NCBI GenBank assembly: GCA_023382435.1
Contig: JAHDVS010000001.1
Coordinates: forward strand, 1-64,000
From: Thermoleophilia bacterium
GTDB lineage: Bacteria; Actinomycetota; Thermoleophilia; Gaiellales; Gaiellaceae
Direction of reading: 5' to 3'
DNA: 64,000 bases
Positions 42,128-51,136 of the stretch are shown piece after piece. The translations under genes were made by a program, and so were the position numbers. The first letter of the stretch is position 1. Every line of letters begins with the position of its first letter. The notes beneath the pieces are model-generated. The model saw nothing but the letters and a program-made list of their open reading frames with translations, was not told the origin of the DNA and did no database searches.

Positions 42128-42556
42128 CTAGAACCTGTACGACCTCGCGCGGCTCAGGAACCAGCCGTGCCCCTTCGCGTTCGTGCAGGTGAGGCCCGAG
42201 CGGCGCGACTCGCAGCGGAAGCCGTTGCGCTGCCAGTACCAGCCGTACTTCAACACCTTCGCCCCGGGGTCGAGGGCGGTGTCGCCGGCGCAGACCACCT
42301 TCGCCTTGCCCGTCTTGCCCATCCAGAAGCCGTATCCCCACTCGACGTAGTCGGGGCAGCTCCCCGGTCGTGGCGGCAGCGGCTTCAGCCTCGTGAGGAT
42401 GTCGCAGCGCATGTAGGCCGGCTCACCCGAGAACTTCGAGTAGATGCAGCCGATGTTCCCGGACGGCGTACGGAACGCCTGGTAGACCGCGCTCGAGGAG
42501 GGGGCGAACGCGAGCGCCGCGCCGATCACCGCGGCCAGCAGGAGCAGCCGTCGCAT
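42128..42556 (-). CDS. DUF6636-like secreted protein
   Basis: 142 residues from the ATG at 42556. Signal peptide (LLLLAAVIGAALAFAPSSSA) followed by FRTPSGNIGCIYSKF, MRCDILTR, CAGDTALDPGAKVLKYGWYW and GLTCTNAKGHGWFLSRAR. The regular Cys spacing and the GLTC.N..GHGF.LSR ending match the DUF6636 family of exported actinobacterial proteins with unknown role. TAGAAT (42569-42564) lies 7 nt before the start, so leaderless translation is likely. Confidence 0.75.
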   Translation of the reverse strand: MRRLLLLAAVIGAALAFAPSSSAVYQAFRTPSGNIGCIYSKFSGEPAYMRCDILTRLKPLPPRPGSCPDYVEWGYGFWMGKTGKAKVVCAGDTALDPGAKVLKYGWYWQRNGFRCESRRSGLTCTNAKGHGWFLSRARSYRF

Positions 42557-42634
42557 CGACCAGATTCTACGACGTCCTGGCCGGAAATGCACGCGCGAGC
42601 TCGGCGACGACGCGCTCGCTGTTGCGCCCGTCCC

Positions 42635-44002
42635 CTACGGGGTCGGCCGTAGCGCCGGGAACAGCACGACGTCGCGGATCGTCTCGCGACCGGTGAAGAG
42701 CATCGCCAGGCGGTCGATGCCGAGGCCGAGGCCGCCCGTCGGGGGCATGCCGAAGGAGAGGGCCTCGACGTAGTCGGGGTCGCCCTGCGGAGCGTCCTCC
42801 GCCTGCTCCGCCTCGCCGCCCGCGAAGCGGGCCGCCTGCTCCTCGGCGTCGTTGATCTCCGTGTAGGCGTTGCCCAGCTCCATGCCGCAGACGAAGTACT
42901 CGAACCGCTCGACCGTGCGCGGGTCGTCGTCGAGCGTCCGCGCCCACGGGGAGAGCTCGACCGGGTAGTCGTGGAGGATCGTCGGCGCGACGAGCTCCGG
43001 CTCGACGAAGTGCGAGAGCGCGTGGTCGACGAGCTGCGCCCACGTCCTGTCGGCACCCGTGTCGACGCCGCGGGCCTCCAGGCGAGCGCGCAGGTCGGCC
43101 TCGTCGCGCGCCCACAGGCCCCGCTCGGCGAGCGCGTCCTCGAGACGGAGCCGCCGCCAGGGCGCCTTCACGTCGACCTCGTGGTGGCGGAACGTCATCC
43201 TGGTCGTCCCGAGCACGTCGAGGGCCACCACCTCGACGAGCTCCTCGATGCGAGCCATCGTGTCGCGATAGTCGGCGTAAGCCTCGTACCACTCGAGCAT
43301 CGTGAACTCCGGCTGGTGCTTGTAGGAGATGCCCTCGTTGCGGAAATCCTTGCCGATCTCGTACACGCGCTCGAGGCCGCCGACGATCAGGCGCTTCAGG
43401 TAGAGCTCGGTCGCGATCCGCAGGTAGAGGTCGGTGCCGAGCTCGTTGTGGTGCGTCACGAACGGTCGCGCGAACGCGCCCCCGTAGCGGGGCTGGAGCA
43501 CGGGTGTCTCCACTTCGACGAAGCCGTGCCCGTCCAGGTAGCGGCGGATCGCCGAAACCATGCGGCTACGGATCAGGAAGTCCCGGCGCGTCTCCTCGTT
43601 GACGAGCAGGTCGAGGTAGCGGCGCCGGTAGCGCGTCTCAGTGTCGACGAGCCCGTGGTAGTGATCGGGCAGCGGCTGGCGGGTGCGGGCCAGCACCTCG
43701 AGCTCGTCCACGGCCAGAGACGGCTCCCCTCGCCGGGTGCGCGCGAGCACCCCGGTCGCGCCCACGATGTCGCCCAGGTTGACGTCGACCGGCCCCGAGC
43801 GGTCGGCCGCACAGAGGAGTTGGAGCTGTCCGGAGCGGTCGACGAGGTCGAGGAAGACGAGCTTGCCGTGCCCCCGCCGGCCGAGCACGCGCCCGGCCAC
43901 GCGCCGCCGCTCCGTGCCTTCCTCGCCCGCGGCGAGACGCTCCGCCCCGGCACGGACGGCCGCAATCTCGTCGCGGTCGGGGAAGCGCTTCGGCGCGGGC
44001 AT
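42635..44002 (-). CDS. lysS: Lysyl-tRNA synthetase (class II)
   Basis: 455 residues. An OB-fold anticodon domain (VAGRVLGRRGHGKLVFLDLV) precedes the class II core with motif 2 (IGKDFRNEGISYKHQPEFTM) and motif 3 (PPTGGLGLGIDRLAMLFTG). Attaches lysine to tRNA-Lys. TAAGAT (44017-44012) lies 9 nt before the ATG. It follows greA on the same strand, a frequent pairing. Confidence 0.96.
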   Translation of the reverse strand: MPAPKRFPDRDEIAAVRAGAERLAAGEEGTERRRVAGRVLGRRGHGKLVFLDLVDRSGQLQLLCAADRSGPVDVNLGDIVGATGVLARTRRGEPSLAVDELEVLARTRQPLPDHYHGLVDTETRYRRRYLDLLVNEETRRDFLIRSRMVSAIRRYLDGHGFVEVETPVLQPRYGGAFARPFVTHHNELGTDLYLRIATELYLKRLIVGGLERVYEIGKDFRNEGISYKHQPEFTMLEWYEAYADYRDTMARIEELVEVVALDVLGTTRMTFRHHEVDVKAPWRRLRLEDALAERGLWARDEADLRARLEARGVDTGADRTWAQLVDHALSHFVEPELVAPTILHDYPVELSPWARTLDDDPRTVERFEYFVCGMELGNAYTEINDAEEQAARFAGGEAEQAEDAPQGDPDYVEALSFGMPPTGGLGLGIDRLAMLFTGRETIRDVVLFPALRPTP

Positions 44003-44058
44003 CAGGCAGCGATCTTACGCGCGGCCGGGCACGATCTGCGGGGGCCGCCCGGCCGGAC

Positions 44059-44532
44059 CTACGCGGCCTTGATGTCCATGATCTTGTACTTGAGCGTGCC
44101 GCGTGGCGCGGCGACCTCGACGGTCTCGCCCTTCTTCTTGCCGATGATCGCCCGGCCGACCGGCGACTCGTTCGAGAGCCGGTGCTGAACCGGGTTCGCC
44201 TCGGCGGAGCCGACGATCGTGTACTCGATCGTCTCGTTGGCGTCGAGGTCCTTGAGTCGGACGCGCGTGCCGATCCCGACGACGCCGGACGGCACCTCGC
44301 CGGCCTCGATCACGCGGGCGTGCACGAGCCGCTCCTCGAGCAGCGCGATGCGATGCTCGAGCATCGCCTGCTCGTTCTTCGCATCGTCGTACTCGGAGTT
44401 CTCCGAGATGTCGCCGAACTCACGAGCGTGCTTGATCCGCTCGGCGACCTCGCGCCGCTTCGCGGTGGAGAGGTACGCGATCTCCTCCTTGAGCTTCGTG
44501 TACCCCTCTTCTGTGAGGATGACTTCCTTCAC
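44059..44532 (-). CDS. greA: Transcription elongation factor GreA
   Basis: 157 residues, GTG start after a run of seven G residues. The N-terminal coiled coil (LTEEGYTKLKEEIAYLSTAK, then HAREFGDISENSEYDDAKNE with the tip acidic pair) inserts into the polymerase secondary channel, and the C-terminal FKBP-like domain has SPVGRAIIGKKKGETVEVAA. It promotes cleavage of backtracked RNA. A good promoter lies upstream. Confidence 0.97.
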   Translation of the reverse strand: MKEVILTEEGYTKLKEEIAYLSTAKRREVAERIKHAREFGDISENSEYDDAKNEQAMLEHRIALLEERLVHARVIEAGEVPSGVVGIGTRVRLKDLDANETIEYTIVGSAEANPVQHRLSNESPVGRAIIGKKKGETVEVAAPRGTLKYKIMDIKAA

Positions 44533-44587
44533 CGTTCCCCCCCAAAGACAGAAAAAGCGTGGTGCCCCGGGCACCTCGCGAGCGACG

Positions 44588-44615
44588 ATTGTAGCAGCGC
44601 CGGTCGCGCCGTCAA
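44588..44615 (-). promoter_or_regulatory. greA promoter
   Basis: TTGACG (44615-44610), 16 bp, TACAAT (44593-44588) on the minus strand; the leader to the greA start is about 50 nt. Confidence 0.7.
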
Positions 44616-44655
44616 CCGGGGGAAACGCGGGTGCCGCGGGTATCATTCCCGGCCC

Positions 44656-45714
44656 TTGAGCCCGGAGCTGCGCACGCCCTGGCGGATCGGTCCGGTCGAG
44701 GTTCCGACCCGCGTCGTCCTCGCCCCGATGGCGGGTGTCAGCGTCCAGGCGTTCCGGCGCCAGGGACGGCGCTTCGGTGCCGGCCTCGTCTGCTCGGAGA
44801 TGGTGAGCTGCGCGGGCCTCGCGCACCGCAACGAGCGCACGCAGAGCTACCTCCTGATCGCCGCCGACGAGCATCCGCTGTCCGTGCAGATCTTCGGCGC
44901 CGACCCGGACGCGATGGCCGAGGCGGCCCGAATAGTCGAGGCTGCGGGGGCCGACATCGTCGACCTGAACCTGGGCTGCCCGGTCAGAAAGGTCACGAAG
45001 ACCGGCGCCGGGGCAACCCTGCTCGAGGATCCGGACCTGGCGAGCCGGATCGTCGACGCGGTAGCCCGAGCGGTGTCCGTTCCCGTCACCGTGAAGATGC
45101 GCAGAGGCCTCGAGGCCGGCTCCCGGGCCGCCCTCGCAGCGGGCCCCCGGCTCGTCGAGGCGGGCGCGCAGGCGCTGGCCCTCCATCCGCGCTCCGCGAC
45201 GCAGATGTACTCGGGGGCGGCCGACCATGCCCTAACGGCAGAGCTCGTGCAGATCGTCGGCGTGCCCGTGATCGCCTCCGGCGACATCGGCTCCCGCGAG
45301 CGCGCCCGCGAGGTGCTCGAGCAGACCGGCTGCGCGGCCGTCATGGTCGCCCGGGCTGCCCAGGGAAACCCGTGGGTGATCTCCGAGATCGTCGACGGCG
45401 CATCCGAGGCCCCGAGCAGGGCGGAGGTGGCCGGGGAGCTTCTCGCCTTCATGAGCGAGACGGCCCGTGAGCTCGGCGAGCGACGCGCGACCGGCTTCCT
45501 GAAGAAGTTCTACGGGTGGTACCTCGGTCACGGGCGCTTCCCCAAGCCCTTCAAGCAGGAGCTGCTCGGACTCGCGACCGTGGCCGAGGTCGAGCGTCGC
45601 ATCCTCGCCGCGGAGCCCGCGGCAGCGGACGTGCGCGACCGGCTCCTGGCCGGGGCCGCGAGGGGTGACGAGACCCTGCTGGCCTTGCCGGTCTCCGCCC
45701 ACGGGGGCGGCTAG
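44656..45714 (+). CDS. dusB: tRNA-dihydrouridine synthase, DusB-like
   Basis: 352 residues from a TTG at 44656; TATCAT at 44641-44646 lies 9 nt before it and there is no ribosome site. The FMN barrel shows RVVLAPMAGVSVQAFRRQGR, ADIVDLNLGCPVRKVTKTGA with the active-site Cys, and HPRSATQMYSGAADHALT. A C-terminal helical RNA-binding part follows. It reduces uridines in tRNA D-loops using NADPH. The start is inferred from the conserved APMAG distance. Confidence 0.92.
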   Translation: MSPELRTPWRIGPVEVPTRVVLAPMAGVSVQAFRRQGRRFGAGLVCSEMVSCAGLAHRNERTQSYLLIAADEHPLSVQIFGADPDAMAEAARIVEAAGADIVDLNLGCPVRKVTKTGAGATLLEDPDLASRIVDAVARAVSVPVTVKMRRGLEAGSRAALAAGPRLVEAGAQALALHPRSATQMYSGAADHALTAELVQIVGVPVIASGDIGSRERAREVLEQTGCAAVMVARAAQGNPWVISEIVDGASEAPSRAEVAGELLAFMSETARELGERRATGFLKKFYGWYLGHGRFPKPFKQELLGLATVAEVERRILAAEPAAADVRDRLLAGAARGDETLLALPVSAHGGG

Positions 45715-45736
45715 CGCACGCCGTACAATCCGCGAC

Positions 45737-48700
45737 ATGGCGGTCGTGACAGGCGAGCGCCGCATCGTCACCGTCCTCTTCGCGGACATCGTCGGCTCGA
45801 CCGCGATCGCGGAGACGCTCGGTGCCGAGCGGTCGAAGCTCCTCGTCGACGAGGTGATGCACGTCATGGGCTCGGAGGTCGAGCGCTACGAGGGCACGGT
45901 CGCCCAGTACAGCGGCGACGAGCTCTACGCCGTCTTCGGCGCGCCGGTGGCGCACGAGGACGACTCCGAGCGAGCCGTCCGGGCCGCCGTTGCGATCCAG
46001 CGGTCGCTCGGCCGCTACGCGGCCGAGGTGCGGGACGCCTACGGGATCGAGCTCTCGGCGCGGATCGCCATCAACACCGGCCCGGTCGTGATCCGCCCGG
46101 ACAGCGATGACCCGTACAACGCCCTCGGCGACACGGTCAACGTGGCCGCGCGGATCCAGAAGCTCGTCGGCGGGGGCGAGATCGTGGTCGGGCGCGAGAC
46201 GAAGGCCCAGGTCGAGAGCTGCTTCGAGCTCGAGTCGATGGGCCCCCAGACGCTCCGTGGTCTCAGCGGCACGGTCGAGGCGTTCCGTGTCCTCGGCACC
46301 GCGGATGGCGGCCCCACGCCCCCGCCCTGCGCCCTCGTCGGGCGCGACTTCGAGCTGGCCGTACTCGAGCGCGTCCTCGACGGGCTCCTCGACGGTCGCG
46401 GCGCGATCGTCACCGTCCTCGGCGAGCCGGGCATCGGTAAGACCCGGCTCGTGCTCGAGGTGCGCTCACGCTACAGCGACCGTGTCCGCTTCCTCGAGGG
46501 GAGAGGCGTCTCCTACGCCCAGGCGCTGCCGTACTGGCCGATCCGCGACCTGCTGCGGGAGCTCGTCGGCGTGGATGCCTCGGCGCCCGAGACGCGCGTT
46601 CGCCTCGAGCTGAAGGCCGAGCTCGCGCGCGTTCTCGGCGAGGAGGCGGACGCGGCCTACCCGTTCCTCGCCGCCCTGCTCGGGCTCGCGCTCGAGCCCG
46701 AGGCGGGCGCCGCGCTCGCCGAGCTGAGCCGCGAGAGCGTGCAGCGCCAGACGTTCGACCGTTTCGGCGAGCTCGTCTGTCGCCTCGCGCGAGAGCGACC
46801 CGTCTGCCTCGTCCTCGAGGACCTCCACTGGGGGGACGACTCGACGCTCGAACTGGTCGAGGCGATCCTCCCGGCCACCGAGCAGGAGGCCGTCGCGATC
46901 GTGCTCTGCTACCGCGGCGAGCCGGAGCATGGCTCGTGGCGGCTCGGGGAGCGAGCGCGCCAGCGGCATCCGCACCGCTACCGGGAGCTCGAGCTCCGGC
47001 CCCTGCCCGAGGACGCCAGCCTGTCCCTTGTCCACGTCCTCGCCGACGCGGAGCTCCCGGACCCGGTCGCACGCCTGCTCGTCGACCGGGCTGGCGGCAA
47101 CCCGTTCTTCCTCGAAGAGGCGCTCAGAGATCTCGTCGAGCGAGGGACGCTCCGCCGTGCCGGCGACCGCCTCGAGCTCGCCGTCGACGAGACGGAGCTC
47201 TCGGTGCCGCTGCTCGTCCAGGGCGCCCTCCAGGCCCGCCTCGACAGGATCGACCCGGGAACGCGGGAGGTGCTGGGCGTGGCCGCGGTTATCGGTCGCA
47301 CGTTCGCGATGCCCCTGCTCGAGCGCGTGGTCGGAGCGGAGCGGCTGCTGCCGGCGCTGACCGAGCTCCAGCGGCTCGACCTCGTCGTCGAGACGAGGCG
47401 GCGGCCCGCGCCGGAATACCGCTTCCGTCACGGCCTCGTTCAGGAGGTCGCCTATTCGAGCCTGCTCGAGACGAGAAGGCGCAAGCTCCACCGGCGCGTG
47501 GGCGAGGCGCTCGAGCAGCTCGTCGCCACGGCACCGGAGTCCGCGTACGGTCTGCTCGCCCGTCACTTCAGCGAGGCCGACCTGCCGGAGCGCGCGGTCG
47601 ACTACCTGCTGCACGCCGGGGATGCCGCCCGGGCGCTGGGCGCCGAGCAGGCGGCGCTCGAGGACTACGGTCGCGCCCGCGACTTCCTCGTGCGGCTCGG
47701 CGACGAGCGGCGAGCCCGCGAGACGCTGTTCAAGATCGCCCTCGCCCACCACCTCGCCTTCGACTTCGAGCGGGCCGAGCAGGCGTACGACGAGGCGTTC
47801 TGCTGCCGGGTCGAGGAGCGCGTGCAGCTCGCGCCCACGAGGACGCTCGAGCTCGGAGTGCGCCGCCCCGGCGACCTGATCCCCGGCAGCGTCTACTCGG
47901 CGGACTCGCTGTTTCTGACCGAGCTCCTGTTCCGCGGGTTGCTGATGGTGGACGCCGATCTCGGGGTCGTCCCGTCGCTCGCCGACAACCTCCGCGTCTC
48001 CGGGGACGGCCTCGAGTACCTGTTTCGCCTGCACGAGGGGTTGCGCTGGAGCGACGGGCAAGCGCTCACCGCGGAGGACTTCGCCTTCACCTGGCGGTCG
48101 ATGCGTGAGGAGGAAGCGCTGACGTCGTTCCACCTGGAGAACCTCGAGTCGGCCCGCGCCCTCGACGACCGCACGCTCGAGATCAGGCTGCGCGCCCCGT
48201 GCAACTTCTTCCCGTACCTGCTCGCGTCGGCGTGGACCTACCCGTGGCCACGGCATCGCTGCGAGGAGCTCGGTCCCGACTGGCGCCTGCCCGGGAACCT
48301 GGTCGGCAACGGTCCGTTCGTGCTCGCCGAGCTCGGCCCCGATCAGGCCCTCCTGACCGCCAACTCGCACTGGCTCGGGCCGCGCGGGAACGTGCGCGAG
48401 ATCCGCCTGTCGTTCCAGGACAGCGACGCCGACATTGCCGGAGCGTGGCGTGAGGGACGCTTCGACGTCTGCACCATCCACGAGCCGACGCTCGAGAGCG
48501 ACCCCGATACGCTCGGGCGGGTGATCCCGGAGCTCTCGACCCGCTACATCGGCTTCCGGGCCGACCGGCCGCCTTTCTCGAGCGAGCTCGTCCGCAAGGC
48601 GTTCGCCCACGCCGTCGACCGCGAGCGCCTGCTCGCGAGCTTCTCGAGCTGGCAGCGGCCGTCCGTCCGGGGCGGCCTCGTACCGCCGGCGATGCCGGGG

Positions 48701-49240
48701 CACTCGCACCGGATCGCCCCCGAGCACGACCTCGAGCTGTCCCGGCGCCTGCTCGCCGAGGCGGGACACGAGGGAGGGAGCGGCCTACCCGAGCTCGTTC
48801 TCTCCGTCCCGAGCTGGCTCGCGCCGGCCGCCGGATTCGTCGAGCAGTGGGCCGAGCTCGGGACGAGCGTGCGCGTCGTCCCGATCGACAGCCACTGGGA
48901 TGTCCCCGACGCGGCCGACCTCTGGGTCTCGAGCTGGTCGGCAGACTACCCCGACCCGGACGGGTGCTTCCGCGGTCTGTTTCGCCTCGACCTGCCGCTG
49001 GCCCGCGACGAGGAGCTCATGGAGGCGCTCGACGAGGCGCGCGGGCTCACCGATCGCGCCGAGCGCATGCGCCGCTACCAGGAGCTCGATCGGCTCATCG
49101 TCGGCGAGCGCACGCTGCTGCTCCCGATCTCCTACGGGCGCTCGATGCTCGTGCACCGCACCTGGGTCGACGGGGTCTGGGCCAATGCGCTGTCGAAGGC
49201 GCACCTCGACGGCGCGATCGTCAACCGGCCGGGTGGCTGA
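45737..49240 (+). CDS. Nucleotide cyclase / STAND-type ATPase / peptide-binding-protein fusion
   Basis: 1167 residues, one frame. Residues 8-170 are a class III cyclase domain: metal Asp17 in VTVLFADIVGST and Asp61 in QYSGDELYAVFG, and the catalytic GDTVNVAARI (131-140). The usual purine-specifying Lys before the second Asp is replaced (AQYSGD). A Val-Gly-Arg entry (200) leads to an AAA/STAND ATPase with Walker A 229-236 (GEPGIGKT) and Walker B LVLEDLHWGDDS, then helical TPR-like repeats to about 690. Residues about 697-1150 are a family 5 solute-binding domain (LIPGSVYSADSLFLTELLFR, LRWSDGQALTAEDFAFTWR, DLWVSSWSADYPDPDG). No signal peptide or membrane helix exists, so the binding domain would be cytoplasmic. 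TACAAT lies 7 nt before the ATG. Confidence 0.88.
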   Translation: MAVVTGERRIVTVLFADIVGSTAIAETLGAERSKLLVDEVMHVMGSEVERYEGTVAQYSGDELYAVFGAPVAHEDDSERAVRAAVAIQRSLGRYAAEVRDAYGIELSARIAINTGPVVIRPDSDDPYNALGDTVNVAARIQKLVGGGEIVVGRETKAQVESCFELESMGPQTLRGLSGTVEAFRVLGTADGGPTPPPCALVGRDFELAVLERVLDGLLDGRGAIVTVLGEPGIGKTRLVLEVRSRYSDRVRFLEGRGVSYAQALPYWPIRDLLRELVGVDASAPETRVRLELKAELARVLGEEADAAYPFLAALLGLALEPEAGAALAELSRESVQRQTFDRFGELVCRLARERPVCLVLEDLHWGDDSTLELVEAILPATEQEAVAIVLCYRGEPEHGSWRLGERARQRHPHRYRELELRPLPEDASLSLVHVLADAELPDPVARLLVDRAGGNPFFLEEALRDLVERGTLRRAGDRLELAVDETELSVPLLVQGALQARLDRIDPGTREVLGVAAVIGRTFAMPLLERVVGAERLLPALTELQRLDLVVETRRRPAPEYRFRHGLVQEVAYSSLLETRRRKLHRRVGEALEQLVATAPESAYGLLARHFSEADLPERAVDYLLHAGDAARALGAEQAALEDYGRARDFLVRLGDERRARETLFKIALAHHLAFDFERAEQAYDEAFCCRVEERVQLAPTRTLELGVRRPGDLIPGSVYSADSLFLTELLFRGLLMVDADLGVVPSLADNLRVSGDGLEYLFRLHEGLRWSDGQALTAEDFAFTWRSMREEEALTSFHLENLESARALDDRTLEIRLRAPCNFFPYLLASAWTYPWPRHRCEELGPDWRLPGNLVGNGPFVLAELGPDQALLTANSHWLGPRGNVREIRLSFQDSDADIAGAWREGRFDVCTIHEPTLESDPDTLGRVIPELSTRYIGFRADRPPFSSELVRKAFAHAVDRERLLASFSSWQRPSVRGGLVPPAMPGHSHRIAPEHDLELSRRLLAEAGHEGGSGLPELVLSVPSWLAPAAGFVEQWAELGTSVRVVPIDSHWDVPDAADLWVSSWSADYPDPDGCFRGLFRLDLPLARDEELMEALDEARGLTDRAERMRRYQELDRLIVGERTLLLPISYGRSMLVHRTWVDGVWANALSKAHLDGAIVNRPGG

Positions 49241-49241
49241 C

Positions 49242-49949
49242 GTGGGCTCCGAGACGCGCGTCGCGCTCGTGACCGGGGCGAACCGCGGTATCGGGCTCGA
49301 GATCGCCCGCCGGCTCGCCGCCGCCGGTCTGACCACGTACGCGACCGCGCGGGACCCCGCCGCGGCCGAGCGAGCAGCCACCGGGCTGGCCGGGGAAGGA
49401 TTGCCCGTTTTCGGGCGCCAGCTCGACGTGACCGACCAGGCAAGCGTGGAGCGGCTCGCCGAGGAGCTTGGACGCGATCCGGGCCGGATCGACGCGCTCG
49501 TCAACAACGCCGGCGTCCTCATCGACCACGACTGGACCGCCGCCGAGCCGGATCTCGAGCTCGTACGTCGGACGCTCGAGACGAACCTGCTCGGCACCTG
49601 GCGGGTGACCGCCGCGTTCCTGCCGCTGATGCGCCGTCGCGGCCACGGGCGGATCGTCAACGTGTCCACGAGCATGGCGCAGCTCTCCTCGATGGGGGGC
49701 GGCTCCCCCGGCTATCGCACCTCGAAGACGGCGCTGAACGCACTCACCCGCGCGCTGGCGGCGGAGCTCGCGGGCACCGACGTGCTCGTCAACTCGATGG
49801 ATCCGGGCTGGGTGCGTACCGACATGGGCGGGGAAGCCGCGCCGCGCTCGATCGGGGAGGGCGCGGACACCGCGGTCTGGCTCGCCACGCTGCCCGGGGG
49901 CGGCCCGTCCGGCGGCTTCTTCCGCGACCGCGAGCCGATCCCCTGGTGA
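49242..49949 (+). CDS. Short-chain dehydrogenase/reductase
   Basis: 235 residues. The Rossmann motif RVALVTGANRGIGLEIARRL, the NNAGVLIDHD strand, catalytic Ser in VNVSTSMAQLSS and YRTSKTALNALTRAL (Tyr-x3-Lys) are complete. Plant-like SDRs with this pattern reduce carbonyls with NADPH; the substrate is unknown. GTG at 49242 is used; a second in-frame GTG at 49233 overlaps the end of the fusion gene, so the two are probably co-transcribed. Confidence 0.88.
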   Translation: MGSETRVALVTGANRGIGLEIARRLAAAGLTTYATARDPAAAERAATGLAGEGLPVFGRQLDVTDQASVERLAEELGRDPGRIDALVNNAGVLIDHDWTAAEPDLELVRRTLETNLLGTWRVTAAFLPLMRRRGHGRIVNVSTSMAQLSSMGGGSPGYRTSKTALNALTRALAAELAGTDVLVNSMDPGWVRTDMGGEAAPRSIGEGADTAVWLATLPGGGPSGGFFRDREPIPW

Positions 49950-49967
49950 ACGAGCGCGGCGAGCGCG

Positions 49968-50732
49968 CTACGCGTTGCGTTCCCAGATCAGACGCAGGCC
50001 TTCGAGCGTCAGGTCCGGGTCGACGAGCTCGATCGTCTCCGAGTGCGGGGAGATCAGGGAGGCGAGGCCTCCGGTGGCGATCACGCGGGCGTCCTCGCCG
50101 AGCTCGGAGCGCATGCGGCGGACGATGCCGTCGACCTGACCCGCGAACCCGTAGACGAGGCCGGACTGGAGCCCGCCGACGGTCGTCTTCCCGATCACCT
50201 CGGGCGGCTCGACGAAGTCGACCTTGACGAGGCGTGCCGCGCGCGCGAACAGGGCGTCCATCGAGATCTCGATTCCGGGAGCGAGAACGCCGCCGACGTA
50301 CTCGCCGCCGCGCGAGACAGCGTCGAAGTTGGTGGACGTGCCGAAGTCGACGACGATCGACGGGGCTCCGTAGCGCTCGCGGGCGGCAACCGCGTTGACG
50401 ATCCGATCGGGACCGACCTCGTGAGGGTTGTCGTACAGCACCGGAATCCCCGTCTTCGTGCCCGGCCCGACGACGAGCAGCCGCGCCCCCGCGTAGCGCT
50501 CGGCGAACGACCCGTACTCGCGCACGAGCGGAGGCACCGTCGAGGAGAGGCAGACGCCGCCGAGATCGTCGAAGTCGAGCTCGCGCAGCTCGAGCAGGCG
50601 ATCGACGAGAGCGCCGATCTCGTCAGCGGTCCGCTCGGCCTCCGTGGCAACGCGCCAGCGCTCGGCCAGGCGATCCCCGGCGAAGACGCCGAAGACCGTC
50701 TGGGTGTTGCCGACGTCGACCGCGAGCAGCAC
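49968..50732 (-). CDS. coaX: Type III pantothenate kinase
   Basis: 254 residues, GTG start. LLAVDVGNTQTVFGVFAG is the ASKHA phosphate-binding strand, with VDFGTSTNFDAVSRGGEYVG and PGIEISMDALFARAARL as the other conserved CoaX blocks. It phosphorylates pantothenate, the first step of CoA synthesis. It lies 32 bp after the DUF2469 gene on the same strand. Confidence 0.95.
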   Translation of the reverse strand: MLLAVDVGNTQTVFGVFAGDRLAERWRVATEAERTADEIGALVDRLLELRELDFDDLGGVCLSSTVPPLVREYGSFAERYAGARLLVVGPGTKTGIPVLYDNPHEVGPDRIVNAVAARERYGAPSIVVDFGTSTNFDAVSRGGEYVGGVLAPGIEISMDALFARAARLVKVDFVEPPEVIGKTTVGGLQSGLVYGFAGQVDGIVRRMRSELGEDARVIATGGLASLISPHSETIELVDPDLTLEGLRLIWERNA

Positions 50733-50764
50733 GCCTCAGGGCTTCGAAGCGCCGGCCCGCGGGC

Positions 50765-51136
50765 TCATTCGTCCTCGGGCGCGAGCGGCTCGCCGAGCTT
50801 CTCGGCCAGCGCCTCCGGCGTCAGGGTCGGCAGCTCCCCCTCGCCACGCAACTCCTCGATCGTCACGTCGCTCGAGGTGTACACCTCGGCGCGCGGGATC
50901 ATCCGGGTGGGCCGGTTCTTGTCCCACACCCAGACGTCCTCCATGACGACGTGGAAGAACGGGTAGCTCGCCTGGGGCAGGACCCTGAGGTCGAGCTTGT
51001 TGCACAGGTACGTGGAGTCCTGCGTGACCACGCAGTAGCGAAACAGCCCGAAGACCGCCGTGTACTCCTTCTTCAGGCGAAGCTCGAGCTCGGCCTCGTA
51101 CTCGTCGAGCTCGTCGAGGTTCGACATGCCGCCCAT
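50765..51136 (-). CDS. DUF2469 family protein
   Basis: 123 residues. EYEAELELRLKKEYTAVFGL, RYCVVTQDSTYLCNKLDLRV, MEDVWVWDKNRP and a final VTIEELRGEGELP match the DUF2469 family found across Actinobacteria, where the gene is usually near rnhB/yraN; here it ends the folate gene cluster instead. Function unknown. It overlaps folK by 64 bp in another frame. Confidence 0.75.
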   Translation of the reverse strand: MGGMSNLDELDEYEAELELRLKKEYTAVFGLFRYCVVTQDSTYLCNKLDLRVLPQASYPFFHVVMEDVWVWDKNRPTRMIPRAEVYTSSDVTIEELRGEGELPTLTPEALAEKLGEPLAPEDE

